43,165 bases of DNA from Gonium pectorale (taxonomy: Eukaryota; Chlorophyta; Chlorophyceae; Chlamydomonadales; Volvocaceae). The position numbers were made by a program, and so were the translations under genes. The DNA is taken from assembly GCA_001584585.1 (NCBI GenBank), contig LSYV01000002.1, positions 5,754,993-5,798,157 of the forward strand, in the 5' to 3' direction. Positions 1-11,494 of this stretch are shown in pieces. The notes beneath the pieces were generated by a model. That model had not been told where the DNA came from. It saw only the letters and a list, made by a program, of their open reading frames with translations, and made no database searches. Numbering within the stretch: the first letter of the stretch is position 1; every line of letters begins with the position of its first letter.

Positions 1-339
1 TCCTGGACCTGCTCATCAGGACCGTTGGCCTAGCCGTAATACTCGGCTCTCGCGAGGGGATGAGGCGCCGCAGCCCGAGAGTCGATGGCTTCCAGTCTGG
101 CAACACAATGTCCACGATTCAATCTTACACGAGCCGTGTGGTCAGCATGCAGCGGCTGGCTGTGAGGACACTGGCACGGGAAGGGGGGGCTGGAGGCGCT
201 TGAGCTCGGGACCCATGCGGACCGAGGCCCAACTCCGTACACGCACCAGGTGCAGGTCCTGTTGCATGGCAGCCGGCCTGCCCTGGTGATCTCTACCCAT
301 CAAGCAACATACTCGTGTGCCGACGTTTCCTTCCCGCAG
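1..339. other. Unassigned leading stretch, probably intron of the gene at 340-1500
   Basis: This stretch lies directly upstream of a good 3' splice site (pyrimidine-rich tract ending in CAG at 337-339), so at least its right end should be intron of the following gene. I looked for an earlier exon with a donor in the phase needed (two bases carried over) and found none that is convincing. A short open frame at 3-200 on the plus strand has no compatible donor. Confidence 0.4.
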
Positions 340-1500
340 GGCTGCAGCGAGCACGGAAAGCTGGTCCGACCTTGTGCCCCTGCTGAACCAGGGCGTGTGG
401 GCCGAGCTGGCCAGCGGGGACGATTACGGCCCCAGCACGGTGGCTCTCACCACTCTGAACATCTTCAAGAGCCTTGCGGTATACACACGTAAGCGCTGGG
501 CCCGGCTGCCGCTATGTTGGGTGGTTGCCGCCCAGCTGCTACGCCAACCTACGGCAGTGCGCCACTGCGTGCGCATTCTACGGCCGTTTCCCTGACTAGC
601 ACGCGCACTAAAAGACGCTCACAGATCCGATTGGCGGTCCGAGCGGCCCACGGCCGCACCTTGGCACGGTCGCAAATTAACCTCCCAAGCTGCCTTGCCG
701 TGCCAGGCGATCTTTAGGCACCGGTTCCGTGCGGGCTCCTTGTCCGCTGTCGTTCTTCGCTCACGCATTCAATGTTCCGCTCCCCCCTGCCGCACTCTCC
801 TAGCTCGGCCATACTGCGCACCCTGCCAACTTGCATCCCGTTTACTTGGTCCCGCCCGCCTTGCAGTGTCGCCCTACGCGCGGATTAGCCTGCCTCAGGT
901 CGCGGCCGACATCGTGACCGCCTCTCTGGCTCTGGCTGAGAACGTGGTGGCGAACGCAGACACACTCCGCTTCGAGGCGGCGGAGGCCTACAGCATGCAG
1001 ATCGAGGAGTATTACGCCTTCCTGAACCTCCAAAACCAGTGAGTCGCGGGCCGTGTGCCTTCTTGGCATGCTGGGCCATGCAGCCCTAGCCAAATGGAAT
1101 GCGCGGCCCTGCGCGACCATTCAGCGGGACGCTCGTGCCGCTGGCCCTTCCATCGGTTGTTCAGGCTGGCATGTCTTGCCCAAGAGCGTCGCCCTCTGCT
1201 GCAGCCAGGCATTTGGAAATCCGTCCGACCCGCATGCCGACCCCTTCGCTGCTGCCGTGAGGCACCCCACCGACCACCACCATGCGGCACTGCCGTATTT
1301 TGCCGTCCCTAACCCGCCGCATGCGCTCGCCGCTCATCCGCCGCTGCCGTGCCTGATGCTGACGCCGCAGCCTCACGTCCATCAAGAACTCGCTTGCCAA
1401 GCTGCACGACGGGCTGGAGCTCACCAAGCCGAAGCCCGCGGATGAGCCCGCCGATGTACCCCCCTCGGATGAGTCTGCTGACGCTCCTCCGACCTCGTGA
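340..1500 (+). CDS. 3'-terminal exons of an unrecognised protein (partial)
   Basis: Three exons are supported: 340-488, 868-shifted to 867-1038, and 1371-1500, ending in TGA at 1498-1500. Donors are GTAAGC after 488 and GTGAGT after 1038. Acceptors are CAG at 337-339, 864-866 and 1368-1370, and the intron phases match at both junctions. The joined product of about 150 residues is mostly predicted helical: it begins around ESWSDLVPLLNQGVWAEL, continues through an acidic, alanine-rich segment (for example TASLALAENVVANADTLRF), and ends in a Lys/Pro/Asp/Glu-rich tail (KPKPADEPADVPPSDESADA). I recognise no domain or catalytic motif. The 5' part of the gene is outside the window. A TGTAA motif 250 bases past the stop fits a volvocine 3' untranslated region. 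The gene is transcribed towards the SAMHD1-like gene, so the two converge. Confidence 0.7.
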
Positions 1501-1749
1501 TCTTTCAGCAGCTGAGAATGAGAGCGCATGGCCTGCGCGGCACGTGCTTGTGCCGCCTAGCGGGCCAAGACAGGCTCGCGCAGCGCAATAGACAGCCGAG
1601 GCCAGAGGGGCAGCACCGCTGCCTGCTACTCGGCCCCGGCACGACCAGGCTGGCGGACAGCACAGCGTGCACGCCCAGGAGTGCTTTGCCGCTGAGATAG
1701 CGTGTCAATACCCTGCTGGCGATGAAGTCTGAAGTTGGAGGCTCGGCGC

Positions 1750-1754
1750 TGTAA
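1750..1754 (+). terminator. Candidate polyadenylation signal TGTAA
   Basis: TGTAA is the usual near-upstream polyadenylation element of volvocine green algae. This copy lies about 250 bases downstream of the stop at 1500, a normal 3' untranslated length for the group. The motif is only five bases long, so position is the main support. Confidence 0.5.
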
Positions 1755-1934
1755 CTAATGCGGCGGTGCCGCCAGCAGATCCTTTCGGCGGAGCATTGTG
1801 CGTTCTTCCGTGGGGCCCTGGCAGGCCCTGGGACAGGACCCAATGAACCGCGAAGTAATAAAAGAGTCTCGAGCAGTGGTTGGGTGCGCGGCGTTTAATT
1901 GCCGGAAGTCATTGCCTGGGTGGTGCTCATTGCC

Positions 1935-1988
1935 GGGGCCGGGGCCGGGCAAACATCCGGGCGGGGGCCGGGGCCGGGCAAACATCCG
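1935..1988. repeat. 25-bp direct duplication
   Basis: Bases 1935-1959 and 1964-1988 are identical: a GGGGCC-rich head followed by GGGCAAACATCCG. The start-to-start spacing is 29 bases. It is a local tandem duplication in non-coding DNA with no visible terminal repeats or open frame. Confidence 0.85.
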
Positions 1989-2813
1989 ACGCCGTGCCTC
2001 GAAAGTGGCACCCTGTGCAGCTTCTATGATGGTTTGTTGTCGTGCTTGCTCTGTCGGCTCTGATATATGGTATGTCATGGGTATGACTAGCCTTATCCAG
2101 GAGTTTGGTCAAGCTGTTGAGTTGACCAAGTAGGTCCAGGTTTTGAGGACCTGGGGTCCGATCGAATACAGCGAATTCCCGTGCAATGGTCCCAAGTATC
2201 AACTGGCAGCATCGCTAGGGTGCGCGTCGGAAGCCAGTGCGGGGACCAATGCTGTACTGCACAAGTACATCGCCAAAATCGGCGCTCCATGTGATTACAT
2301 GCTCATGTGCAGATGCTGACATGCAGCTATCTTGGCCACTGGCACAGCCTCCTACCGTACAAATGGTGTAAACATCCCAAAACACACTCTTGAATGGACG
2401 CGAATGTGCACCACCGTTCCCACGCCAGCTGACAACCTGCGAGGCTGCGACCGGCAACCCAACCAAACGCACCAGGGCAACAAGAGCGTCACGCGGGGAT
2501 GAAGAGTTGAACATTATTCTGGGGCCGCTGCCGGCCATTCGAATACTCCGGCAATTCCGGTAGGGTCGGCGTACCACATGTTCCACCGGGTCGCGTTGCA
2601 AGGGACGTGGCATGTATGGCTGGAGGTGCGGCTCTAAACTCGAAAGAGATTAAAACAGAAACAGGGAAGGCCACCTGTACGGTCATGCACACCCGGAGGT
2701 ACAACCGTGACATGTTTCCAGTAGGGCGCCGGGTAGATTGCATGGCGGGCTGACTGAGCGAGCATACGGACCCCCCGGTGCGGGGCTGACGATAGAATTT
2801 CAGGTGAAATGTG

Positions 2814-2840
2814 GAGACGGCAGAGACGGCAGAGACGGCG
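2814..2840. repeat. Three-copy 9-bp tandem repeat (GAGACGGCA/G)
   Basis: Copies lie at 2814-2822, 2823-2831 and 2832-2840, and only the last base of the third copy differs. This is a short microsatellite-like expansion in intergenic DNA. Confidence 0.85.
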
Positions 2841-4361
2841 GGTTCGGTGTTCGACGTGGATACCAGAGATCAGTCCATCGGCGGCCAACGGCTGCCCTGG
2901 GAGAGCTCAGCCCATCACCCTTGACCGCTGGCGGCGTGAAACAGACCTGGAAAGGACGACCAACAGACGGTCATGCGGCTCGTCTGGTGACGTGCATGAG
3001 GCGCGGTGCAGGCTCGGCAGGCAGCCCCACGTACCCGCGCTGCGCAGGTCGCAGAATCCCCGTTGAATAGCACGGAGCCCGCCGAAACTCAGCTGGCACG
3101 ATCAGGTCCGCTCACACCCAGCGGGGTCCATGCGGCCAAGCCCCGGACCGCCTGCCGCCAAACCATGCCTAGGTCGGCACGCACGCATCCTGCAGGGAGG
3201 CAAATGCCACAGCGCAAAACATGGTCACTTCTGTGACTGAGCTGCGCCGTCTCCCAGGAATGTTTGGCGTACAGGTAGGGACATGTAATATAGCCGACGG
3301 ATTTCAAGTAGCAGTTGTTGTATGGACTCATTAAGACGTTGTATGGCTGCTCAGGTCCGGGGCCAATGGCAAACAATGGAAAGGAGCCCATGGCTCCGCA
3401 GGTGACCCAGGGGTCGGTGAGGGAAACGCCAAGCGCTGAGCGTACGTTTGAGTTGCTGTCAGCGGTGCCAATGCAACGGGACAACGAGAGCCGAAACTTA
3501 TCCGCTGGAAGTACGATTTCGTACGATTTAGCCCATCACCAGCAGTGCGGCCAGGTGGTAACAAGACTCCTAGGATGCATGCAGGGCAAACACATGCAAG
3601 CACCCACAGCGATGCTCCTTGTGAGCCTCGTCCTGCACTCCTGCACATCCCGGCAAGATCCTGGCCTATGCGCCGGGCGGCACTGCGGTCCCAGACTGCA
3701 AGCGTTCAACCTCACGCTTCATCCAAGAGATTAATCCTGCCTTTTTCCCCCATCGCTCCCAGTCCGACGCAATGAGCGCGCCTTAAACCAGGTGCCCGCA
3801 GGTCTGCCCGAACAAATTGCATTGTGTCCACAGGCATTATGTGGCCTGCAAGGCATACTTTGCTAGAACTACCCCGACGTGGCGAAAGGCCACACAAAAA
3901 CAACGCTTCTGACCCCACATGCGCCTACAAGCCATGCAGAATGACCATCGTGATCAGCCATCAGGAGCTCGTAATCTGAGTGACATGTCCAGAGCCACCA
4001 GGACACGGAGCAAAGAAGAAGAGCCAAAAGAAGCAATCAATAAACTCCAACGCGATCGTCAAGCCCCTCTGCAAGCAGTAATCGATGCTGAGAGCCACGG
4101 CACCCTGCGAATGATCTCACGGGACCGCGGCGATTCCGGCACAGTTACGCAGGCCCACGCGCTCATGGCCCACGTCCGAAGGCTGTGCTTGCCCCACAGC
4201 GCAGCACAAACGTAGTAACGCTCGTAATGCAGCACATAGCTCCTGCACCAAGCCAAGCCAGCAAGCAATACCTCTCCCTAACGTTGCTAGCGGGTGTAAG
4301 CCTTCAAGTTATCAAATCCAAAAACCTTTCAAGGCTCAGGTGTTCCCCCCTGCTGTATTAT

Positions 4362-7300
4362 TTATTTGGGTTCTTGCGCGACCGCACCCCCGGTGCGCTG
4401 CCGTTTTGGTCTCCCCAAGTCCGCCACATCCTGCCCCGTAGCACCGTGCTCTGCTCCGCCGCCCTTCACGTGGCCCTCCGCCCTCTGCTCGGGCCCAACA
4501 GCCCCATCCAGCCCGGTCCAGTCGAGGCCGGCCGCTGCCCCGTAGGCCGCCCTGGCTCCTGCCCGACTGGGCATCTCGTGCCGAGGGCCCGCCAGGAGAA
4601 CTGCCCGGGGAGGCGTGGACTCGAAGGCGTGGGCTGCGAGCCTGCCCGCGCCCGCACCACCGCCGCCTGCGGCTGCGGCGTTACTGCCGGCCAGGGCGGA
4701 GCGCGCCACTGCCGCAACCGCCGCGGCCGCGGCCGCTGCGGGGCCCGACAGGAGATGCGAAGTGCCATTACGCATGCTGCCATTTACCTCCCGCACGTGG
4801 GCCTGCGAGAATCAATCAAAAGAGGCCGAGTGCCGTGAGGCTGGCGCGAACTCAGGGCAGCCGCGGAGAAGACCGCACAGAGAGCTAGGAACTCTCGTCA
4901 CGCTTCGGGGGAGAGTAACGCTGTAGGGGCAAGTACACGAACAAGACGTGTCTGGGCCCACCGCCTCACCTCCCGCTGCAGTTGCAAGTGCGGAAGCCCG
5001 GCCGCGGCCTCAACCGGCCCCAGCCCCGCCCCGGGCGGCCGGGCCTGGCGCACCGGCGTGGCAAGCTGTGCGCGGCCGCCAAAGTGCTTCTGCCGCCAGC
5101 CGTCCAGAGCCTGCTCGATGGCGCGGATGTACCGCTCGTCCGTGTGCTGGGTGAAGACGCGCAGGACACGCTCCTGGCGTAGTAACGGAAGGGTGGGGGC
5201 AGCGGCCAGCATACGTACCAGGTTAAGGCTGGGAGCGCAACAGTGTTGGCATCAGGGGCATCAGAGCACTCCTGTCATGCGGCATGCAACCCCGCATCGG
5301 CATGAGAGCAGCGGCACACCAGCAGCGTAGGGCCTCGTGAACGGGGTACAGCTTTGGGGCGGTCGCAGGCGAGCAGGCTGTAAACCCTGCGGAGCCAGCA
5401 CAGTATCTCATCCCGTCGTTGCGCCCGCGTTCGAGCGCCTCGGCTTGCTAACCTGGAAGAAGCTGGGCATGATGCCCACCACCTGCGTGTCGCTGATGTA
5501 GAACTTGCCGCCGGAGCCCTCCTTGAAGAAGCCCACCTGCGGAGGGGGCGGAGGCAACGGAGCCCGTCAGGATGAGATGCATGTTCGGGACGCAGCTTGG
5601 GCCCGGAAGAAGCAGACTTGGGCATTCGCCACCCGGACAAACGGAAGTCAGGGCGTTGACAGCGCAGATAGACACAGAGGCACGCCACGCAACGCACAGA
5701 GCGCAGTGCGGTGGGCACACTCAGTGCTTCAACCGCACCCTCTCGGCCGGGTTGGCGCCGCCCATGGTGTGGTCGATCTTGTTCTCATCGCAGATCACGT
5801 CGCCCGGCTGCAGCCCGCCCGGCAGGTCGCAGCCGCGGTAGCAGGAGGCCACCTCCTCGGGCGTGAACAGCCGCCGCATGGACTGCGGGCGGGCGGGGAA
5901 ATGGGCGGGCGGGCGCGGCACTTGGTTAACCGAACTGTAGCTACACGCAGCCAAGGACGGCATGCGGACGAGGAAGGCACGATTGCCTGCTAGCACCACC
6001 ATCAGGATGAGCGCCCACCTCCCAACGCTTGTCCACCAGGTACTCGATCGGCACCGTGAACTGATTACCGAAGCGGTACATCTCCCGCCGGCGCATCCGC
6101 AGCACAATGGCCTGCGCCTCCCTCAGCGCTTTCTCCTCCCTGTCGTCGAGGTTGCCCCTGCCGGGAGGAGTGCGACGTTGCGGGTTGGCTGCGCTGGAGC
6201 AGGCGGCGATGATAGTTGAAAGGGCCGGCAAGCCTACCACAAGGTACCGATCATGTGCGTCAGCGACTCGCGCAAAGCGCTTCAACACAGACGTGTCCAG
6301 CCATCCACGGACCTACACACGGTGCGCCCGTCGTTTGCCCTTACCGGTAGAGTCGATGGTAGTGCTCAATAGTCGTTAGGATTGTGTCGTCAAGCGCAAG
6401 GAACTCCTGCGGGCGACGGTCAACAAATGCGGATGACTGACCGCCGCCGCGAGCTGGGCCGGGCGGCTATCCCTGCCTATGAGGCCGCGGCAGTGGCATA
6501 TCGCACTTCCTTGGCGCAGGGCCGCCCGGGCCACCGCAGGGCCTGGTGTGCAGACTGCAGTGCTAACGGATAGTGGAGCCGCCATGCCCGTCGGCATACC
6601 GGGGCGTCAGCACGAGCGCACCTCGGGGTCGTCGAGCCGCTCCGTGAGGCGCAGGAGGGGGTCCGCCGCCAGCAGCGCGTCCACCGTCATCAGCTCCACC
6701 ACCTTGCAACGCCTGCCCGGGACAGCAGGGCACCGCTCCTCCATGAGGCCACGTCGATGCACCATGGGGGGGGGGTGCCCTTCGATGATCACGCCGAAGA
6801 TCGACGTCGCGATTCCGTTATGAACAGCCTGCTCTGGCGAACAGCGGACAAGCCCCATCTAGCACGGCTTTGCATTTCCGTAACGCAAGGACAAGCGGCC
6901 AGAGAGCGCACCGCAGGTCCTTTAAGACCTCTTGTCGCACGTATCTCCTGTCATTCTGCACGCTCTGTTTGGCAACCAAGGTGGGGGCGCACCTGTTAGT
7001 GTACACCTTGCGGTGCATCTGCTCGCGTGCCCGGAAGAGGTCGAGCACGTTGCCGTACTCACTCCAAGGGTAGCAAACCTCGTCGTCCAGTACCTACGAG
7101 GCACCGCGACGGAACCATGCGCGGGACCACGATTCTCGACAGCTCGGGCGCAGCGCATCATTTGGAGCCCGAAAGCCAAGCGGCTGGGCACAGATCCGGG
7201 GGACTGAAGCTCGACCCGCTGTGCCACTCTGACCAGGTTATGCGGAGTCGTGCACAGACAGTGTCGCTTTGCCCCCGCCAGTAGACTGGCTGTCTGGCCC

Positions 7301-9869
7301 GTTAGCCTCGGGTTGGAGTCGAAAGGCACGGAGGAAACAGAAGTGACGTACTGCTACAGCAGGATACAGCCGGATGCGGGGTAAGCCCTACGTCTATGCG
7401 TTGCCAATCTAGTGCCTGGGCCCCGTGCAGCATGCAGCCGCCACTGCTTTGCGGCGTTTCACCCTCCTCCGCCGCCTCAAGCTGTTCTCCATGCACTTGG
7501 CGCTGCCGAGCGCCGCCGTCACTCTCCACAAGGCGTGCGAGTCTGAGCAATCTGGCGCCCGTGAACCCCGGCCGCGCACATGCCCACCTTGTACAGGCCC
7601 TTCTTGATGAGGCGGTCGAAGTCGCAGCCCACGCGCACCCCGCACATGAGGGAGTCGCGCGCCAAGTAGTCCACTTTGTCGACGTCCACGCTGCGGCAGC
7701 GCCACGGAACCGGTCAGGTTACAGGTTACACGTCCGTCAAAGCCGGGGGGGGGGCCATGGACGAAGAAGGGAGCTGATTAGGGAGCTTCTTGCATGCCGA
7801 GGATCGAGAAAGATCACGCATCCACCATCGCCGCGGTTTGCATTGCCAGCGGTTGTCAGTCACCGCACAGCTACTTATGCATAGAGTATGCACGCAGAGA
7901 CAGGCGCTAGATAAGTTACGTTGTTATCAGCTCTAGCGCTGTGGCAAGATGATACTGGCGGGTGCTTGTTGACGCGCCGCCGCGTACCCATTGCGCTTGT
8001 TGGCAACAATGTCAAACAAGAACCGGCGGCCCGCGCGCCACAGGCCCCCACCCCCTTGCCGCTCTGGGGCCAGGTGCTCGGGTGGCATGCCGTGTACCAG
8101 CTCCTTGATCCGCCGGACGTCGTCGCTGCGCACGAAGCGGGGGACGGGATCAGCCGCAGGTGCAACGGGGTGACCAGGGGAGGACAGAGTGGTCGCGGCA
8201 ATCTAAAGGTGCCGTCGCATGCAATGGCACTGTACGAGCGTCCAACACACGCATCCACGGGCGACGGCAACGGGCGACGGCGATTGCGCTACTACCGCCC
8301 CTCGGTGCTGCTCGCCACACCCATCGGCGTCCACAGCAAATGGAGTCATGTTACCTGTCGAGGTCCATGTCGGCGTTCTCCTGGAGGAGCTCTAGGATCT
8401 TTCCAGACATCTCCTCGTGGCTCCTGAAAGGCAGAAGGGCGTTGGAATGCGCGTGCGTTGCACAGGGCAGGCATCAGGACATGGCGGTGCGCGCCTACGT
8501 CACGCAGTTCGAAGCCGCTTCCCCTGCCTGCTCGCGTTGGCTGCAGGTGATGCCCTGCAAGCAAGATCCGGCATATGCCGAAGGCATTGACGCACCAGCC
8601 CGTGACGCCGCAGCGCTTGACGAAGTTGTCGAACCCGTGCGACATGGGCCCGTGGCCCAGGTCGTGCGTGAGGCCTGCACCCGCCAGGCGGCAGTGAGGA
8701 GCGAACGTATTACGGCACTCTCCAATCGGATATTTTAGGGCGCAGCCTCAGTCACAGCCGCGAGGCTAGACTAACGTGCGGTGTAGGGGACAAGCGCAGG
8801 GCATAGTGTGTTGTCCAGACTTGGAATTTTGGTAGGCACGGCATATCAAAGGCACCCCCGGAGCGTAGTACTAGGCGGCAGCCGTTTGGCAGGCTTGACG
8901 GCACTTTCCAATGCAACCCGTCCTGGCATTCTCCGCTACTGCGAGTTTTCACACGGCACAAATGAGAATCTGGCCACATCGCCGCATCGCAGGGCTCCAA
9001 TGTGCCCAGGCTTGTGGCAACGAGGTTGCGGCATGAACCCCAGGTGCTCACCGGCAAGCTGCACGATGCGCACGTCATCCGCCTCTATGTCGACATCCCC
9101 CTGCTTCAGGATCTGGCGGGCCATCTTGTACGCCTGTGTGCCAAGTGCGCCGAGGCGCCCGTGCCGGGGGCCGCAGAGCGACGACAATCAAGCCAGGCAG
9201 CCGAACGTTGCGCTGGTGGCGCGGACACCCCGATGGGTGCCCCGAGCGCCGCTGCTCCAGGACCTATCCAACCCAACTAAACGCTGAAGGCATGCCGTCT
9301 AGCCGAAGGGCACAGCAGCCTACGAGTGCTTCGGCAGAGCGGGGCACAGGTAAGCAAGCCCGTACAACACACCGAGGCAATCAACCCATCGGGGTAAAGC
9401 ATGCGCCCGCTCATGCCGCCATGGATCGCGGCACCCAGCGCACCGCAACAGCCCCGACGGCGTCTCGCCTTGTGCGCGACGCCCAGCGAGTGCTCGAAGC
9501 GGGTGTGCACCGCCCCCGGGAACACGAAGCGGATGCCGCCCAGCTGACAGAGGCCCCGGAGCCGCTGGAACTGGGGCGTGTCGATGATCTTCATGCAATA
9601 CTGCTCGAGGCTTGGCGGCGCCGAAAGGACACGCCACAAGAGGGGTTGCCAGGGATTTAAGCAAGCTGGACGTTGCACTAGGATGGTTGGAGAAAGGGGG
9701 GCTGACGACGCTGCTCTGGCGAGCCCGAGTCGCATACGTACCTGAACACGGCATCCACGGCGTCCGTGAACACGGTGGCTGCTCCCGCACAGTCGCTGGA
9801 AGGCCGCAGCTGCCTCCCCGCAGCTTGCCCCGGACACCCCCCTCCTCCGGCCGATGTGCTCGCATCCAT
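4362..9869 (-). CDS. SAMHD1: SAMHD1-like HD-domain deoxynucleotide triphosphohydrolase
   Basis: The family hydrolyses dNTPs to nucleoside plus triphosphate and limits the dNTP pool. Fifteen exons, in transcript order: 9869-9742, 9610-9469, 9133-9052, 8674-8596, 8423-8355, 8125-7988, 7690-7588, 7093-6993, 6712-6622, 6406-6345, 6157-6019, 5882-5739, 5536-5453, 5173-4970 and 4802-4362, giving about 668 residues. Motifs in order: [19 protein letters not shown] (His83), [12 protein letters not shown] (His121-Asp122), [21 protein letters not shown] (Asp217, Tyr221, Asp225), and [15 protein letters not shown]. These match the metal- and substrate-binding His/His-Asp/Asp set of SAMHD1. The start ATG at 9869 has an in-frame TAA eight codons upstream. 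No SAM domain precedes the HD core, as in plant homologues. Intron 2 (9468-9134) is GC-AG. The last exon encodes an Ala/Gly-rich tail; reading through the exon-14 donor instead would stop at 4898 (545 residues). The larger introns hold nothing recognised. Confidence 0.88.
9134..9468 (-). other. GC-AG intron in the SAMHD1-like gene
   Basis: The exon ends ...CACAAG at 9469 and the intron begins GCGAGA. No GT donor nearby keeps the frame. With the GC donor and the CAG acceptor at 9134-9136 the protein reads HSLGVAHK then AYKMARQIL, preserving the HD-fold alignment in phase 0. The AAG|GC context fits the strong exon-side match usually seen at GC donors. Confidence 0.75.
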
Positions 9870-10470
9870 TCGTCCCAGAGGGGATTGATTGGGTTAGGCC
9901 GCACGGGTACTTGTGTGCACGCGAGCCTTTACGCGTTCAATGGCGCAACCACTTGAGGCGTCTGGTGAGCCTCTAGTGCTCGGTCCCCTTGCGTTCATCG
10001 TCACGAATTCATGTTTATGTGAGGCATGCCCAAATACTGGGTGTATACCCCTGAAACACCGAACAAGCGAGTTTTACGCGCTTATGAGCAGTAAAATTTA
10101 CGATGAATGCAGCATTTTGTGAAATGATCGTCTCACCAAGTCACCACCAACTCCTGCCCGTACAAACACACGTATGGGATCGACTTCCCGCACTGTGCAT
10201 ACAATTGCGTATGTGATTTGGTCGACTACAACAACAAAGGCCTTCGTGACTGCCCTTCGTGACCCCCCTCCCCCTTGTACTCTGTCATGCAGTGAGGCGG
10301 CCAACTGGTTGCCGCCGCAGTCTATGAGCAGCTCACGCCCCAGCAGGAGACTCGGGTGGCAGCGGAGCCTTGCAGACTTTGTGCCTAGACTCAGCATGCC
10401 AAGGACACGCCTGGGCCGCTAGGTCTGGAGGGCGCCCGGGCACGGACCGGCGCTGCTTGTGCCGCTGCTT

Positions 10471-10522
10471 CGGCGACCGTTACGGCGTGGCCGGAACCCG
10501 CGTAACGGTCGCCGCGGGTTCC
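10471..10522. repeat. Two overlapping perfect inverted repeats (mutually exclusive hairpins)
   Basis: Stem A pairs CGGCGACCGTTACG (10471-10484) with its exact complement at 10501-10514 across a 16-base loop. Stem B pairs GGAACCCGCG (10493-10502) with its exact complement at 10513-10522 across a 10-base loop. The right arm of A shares 10501-10502 and 10513-10514 with the arms of B, so the two stems cannot form fully at once. It lies about 600 bases upstream of the SAMHD1-like start codon. Function is unknown. Confidence 0.9.
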
Positions 10523-11240
10523 AGCCACCTAGAGCACTAGGTCACCAGCTGCGGGCGGCACCAGGAACCCTCAGCTCGCCGGCCACCGCCGATAAGCGGC
10601 TCATGTGGTGCGACTGGCCGCAGCAGGGCACTCTGCATGTTCCGACAGCCAGGCATCGGGGCCGGCGGCCCCAGGCGGCCGTGGCACTGCCGGCAGCTGC
10701 GCAGCCCGCCCAGCCTGAAAAAAGATCATCAGCCAGACCTAGGCAACCAGGCACAAGTATTGCAAAGACTATTAAGGAGCCTGTCAAGCGATCGGAGGGC
10801 ATCTCACTGAGGCAATTGAATGACATGAAACAGTGCTAGGCGGCGGGCTGCGATCCTTGGGTAGGCTTCATGCGGGGCCCGTTGACGGCCACCGCAAAAA
10901 AACCGCTTGTGTTGCCTCGGGACGTCGTTACACGGGCTGTACAACCAATCGCCACCAAGCGTGCCAGTGGGGCATCGTGTGCGAGTCACCACCCGTAGCG
11001 CAGAGCTGGGGGCTGCTGGCTGTGGTGAAGTGTGGCTGTCACAGTGTGCTTCAGAGACGGCGAATTGCCAGCGGCGGGGTGGTGGAGCCGCGGAGACGTG
11101 GCCTTGGCCGAAGTATGCAGCAGATGGAGAGGGGCCATACGATAGTGGCTTGCAATTCAACTTTGCAATTGTTGGGTGCAGAGCCTCCGGCTCCATTCGG
11201 GATAGCAACAGGAATCGGTTCCCCACGCCCGCCGACCCGC

Positions 11241-11262
11241 GCCCTTAAAGAAGCCCTTAAAG
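11241..11262. repeat. 10-bp direct repeat GCCCTTAAAG
   Basis: Two identical copies, 11241-11250 and 11253-11262, are separated by AA. They lie in non-coding DNA and I see no gene-related role. Confidence 0.8.
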
Positions 11263-11480
11263 CCGCAGTAGCCAACTGCTATGGCAGGTCCGTAGCCGAT
11301 CGGCTCGTGTGGCCTGCAGCCCCTCTGGGGAGCCTGTAATCTCTACGAGTAACACGATCGCCACGGCCCCGCCAAACTATGGGCGCAGATTCGTATAGCC
11401 ACCGTACCCATGTGCAGGTGCCGCCCGCCCGCCGTAGCCCACCTTCGGCCAACCGACGTCGACGGTATCACCAATGCATT

Positions 11481-11494
11481 ACACACACACACAC
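11481..11494. repeat. (AC)7 microsatellite
   Basis: Seven AC units in intergenic DNA form a simple sequence repeat. Confidence 0.9.

Larger units (their letters stand above)
1501..4361. other. Intergenic region without a recognised gene
   Basis: The left side holds the 3' untranslated region of the gene ending at 1500. The right side should hold that of the SAMHD1-like gene, which ends at 4362 on the other strand. Open frames here (up to about 140 codons) are short, have no family signature, and lack the coding bias and splice-site chains seen in the flanking genes. The only structure I see is two small repeats, at 1935-1988 and 2814-2840. Confidence 0.5.

Noticed and set aside
2215..3484. 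Minus-strand frames of about 130 codons in the first intergenic region
   Set aside because: There is no family resemblance and no coding bias, and they cannot be linked by consistent splice phases to each other or to a neighbour.
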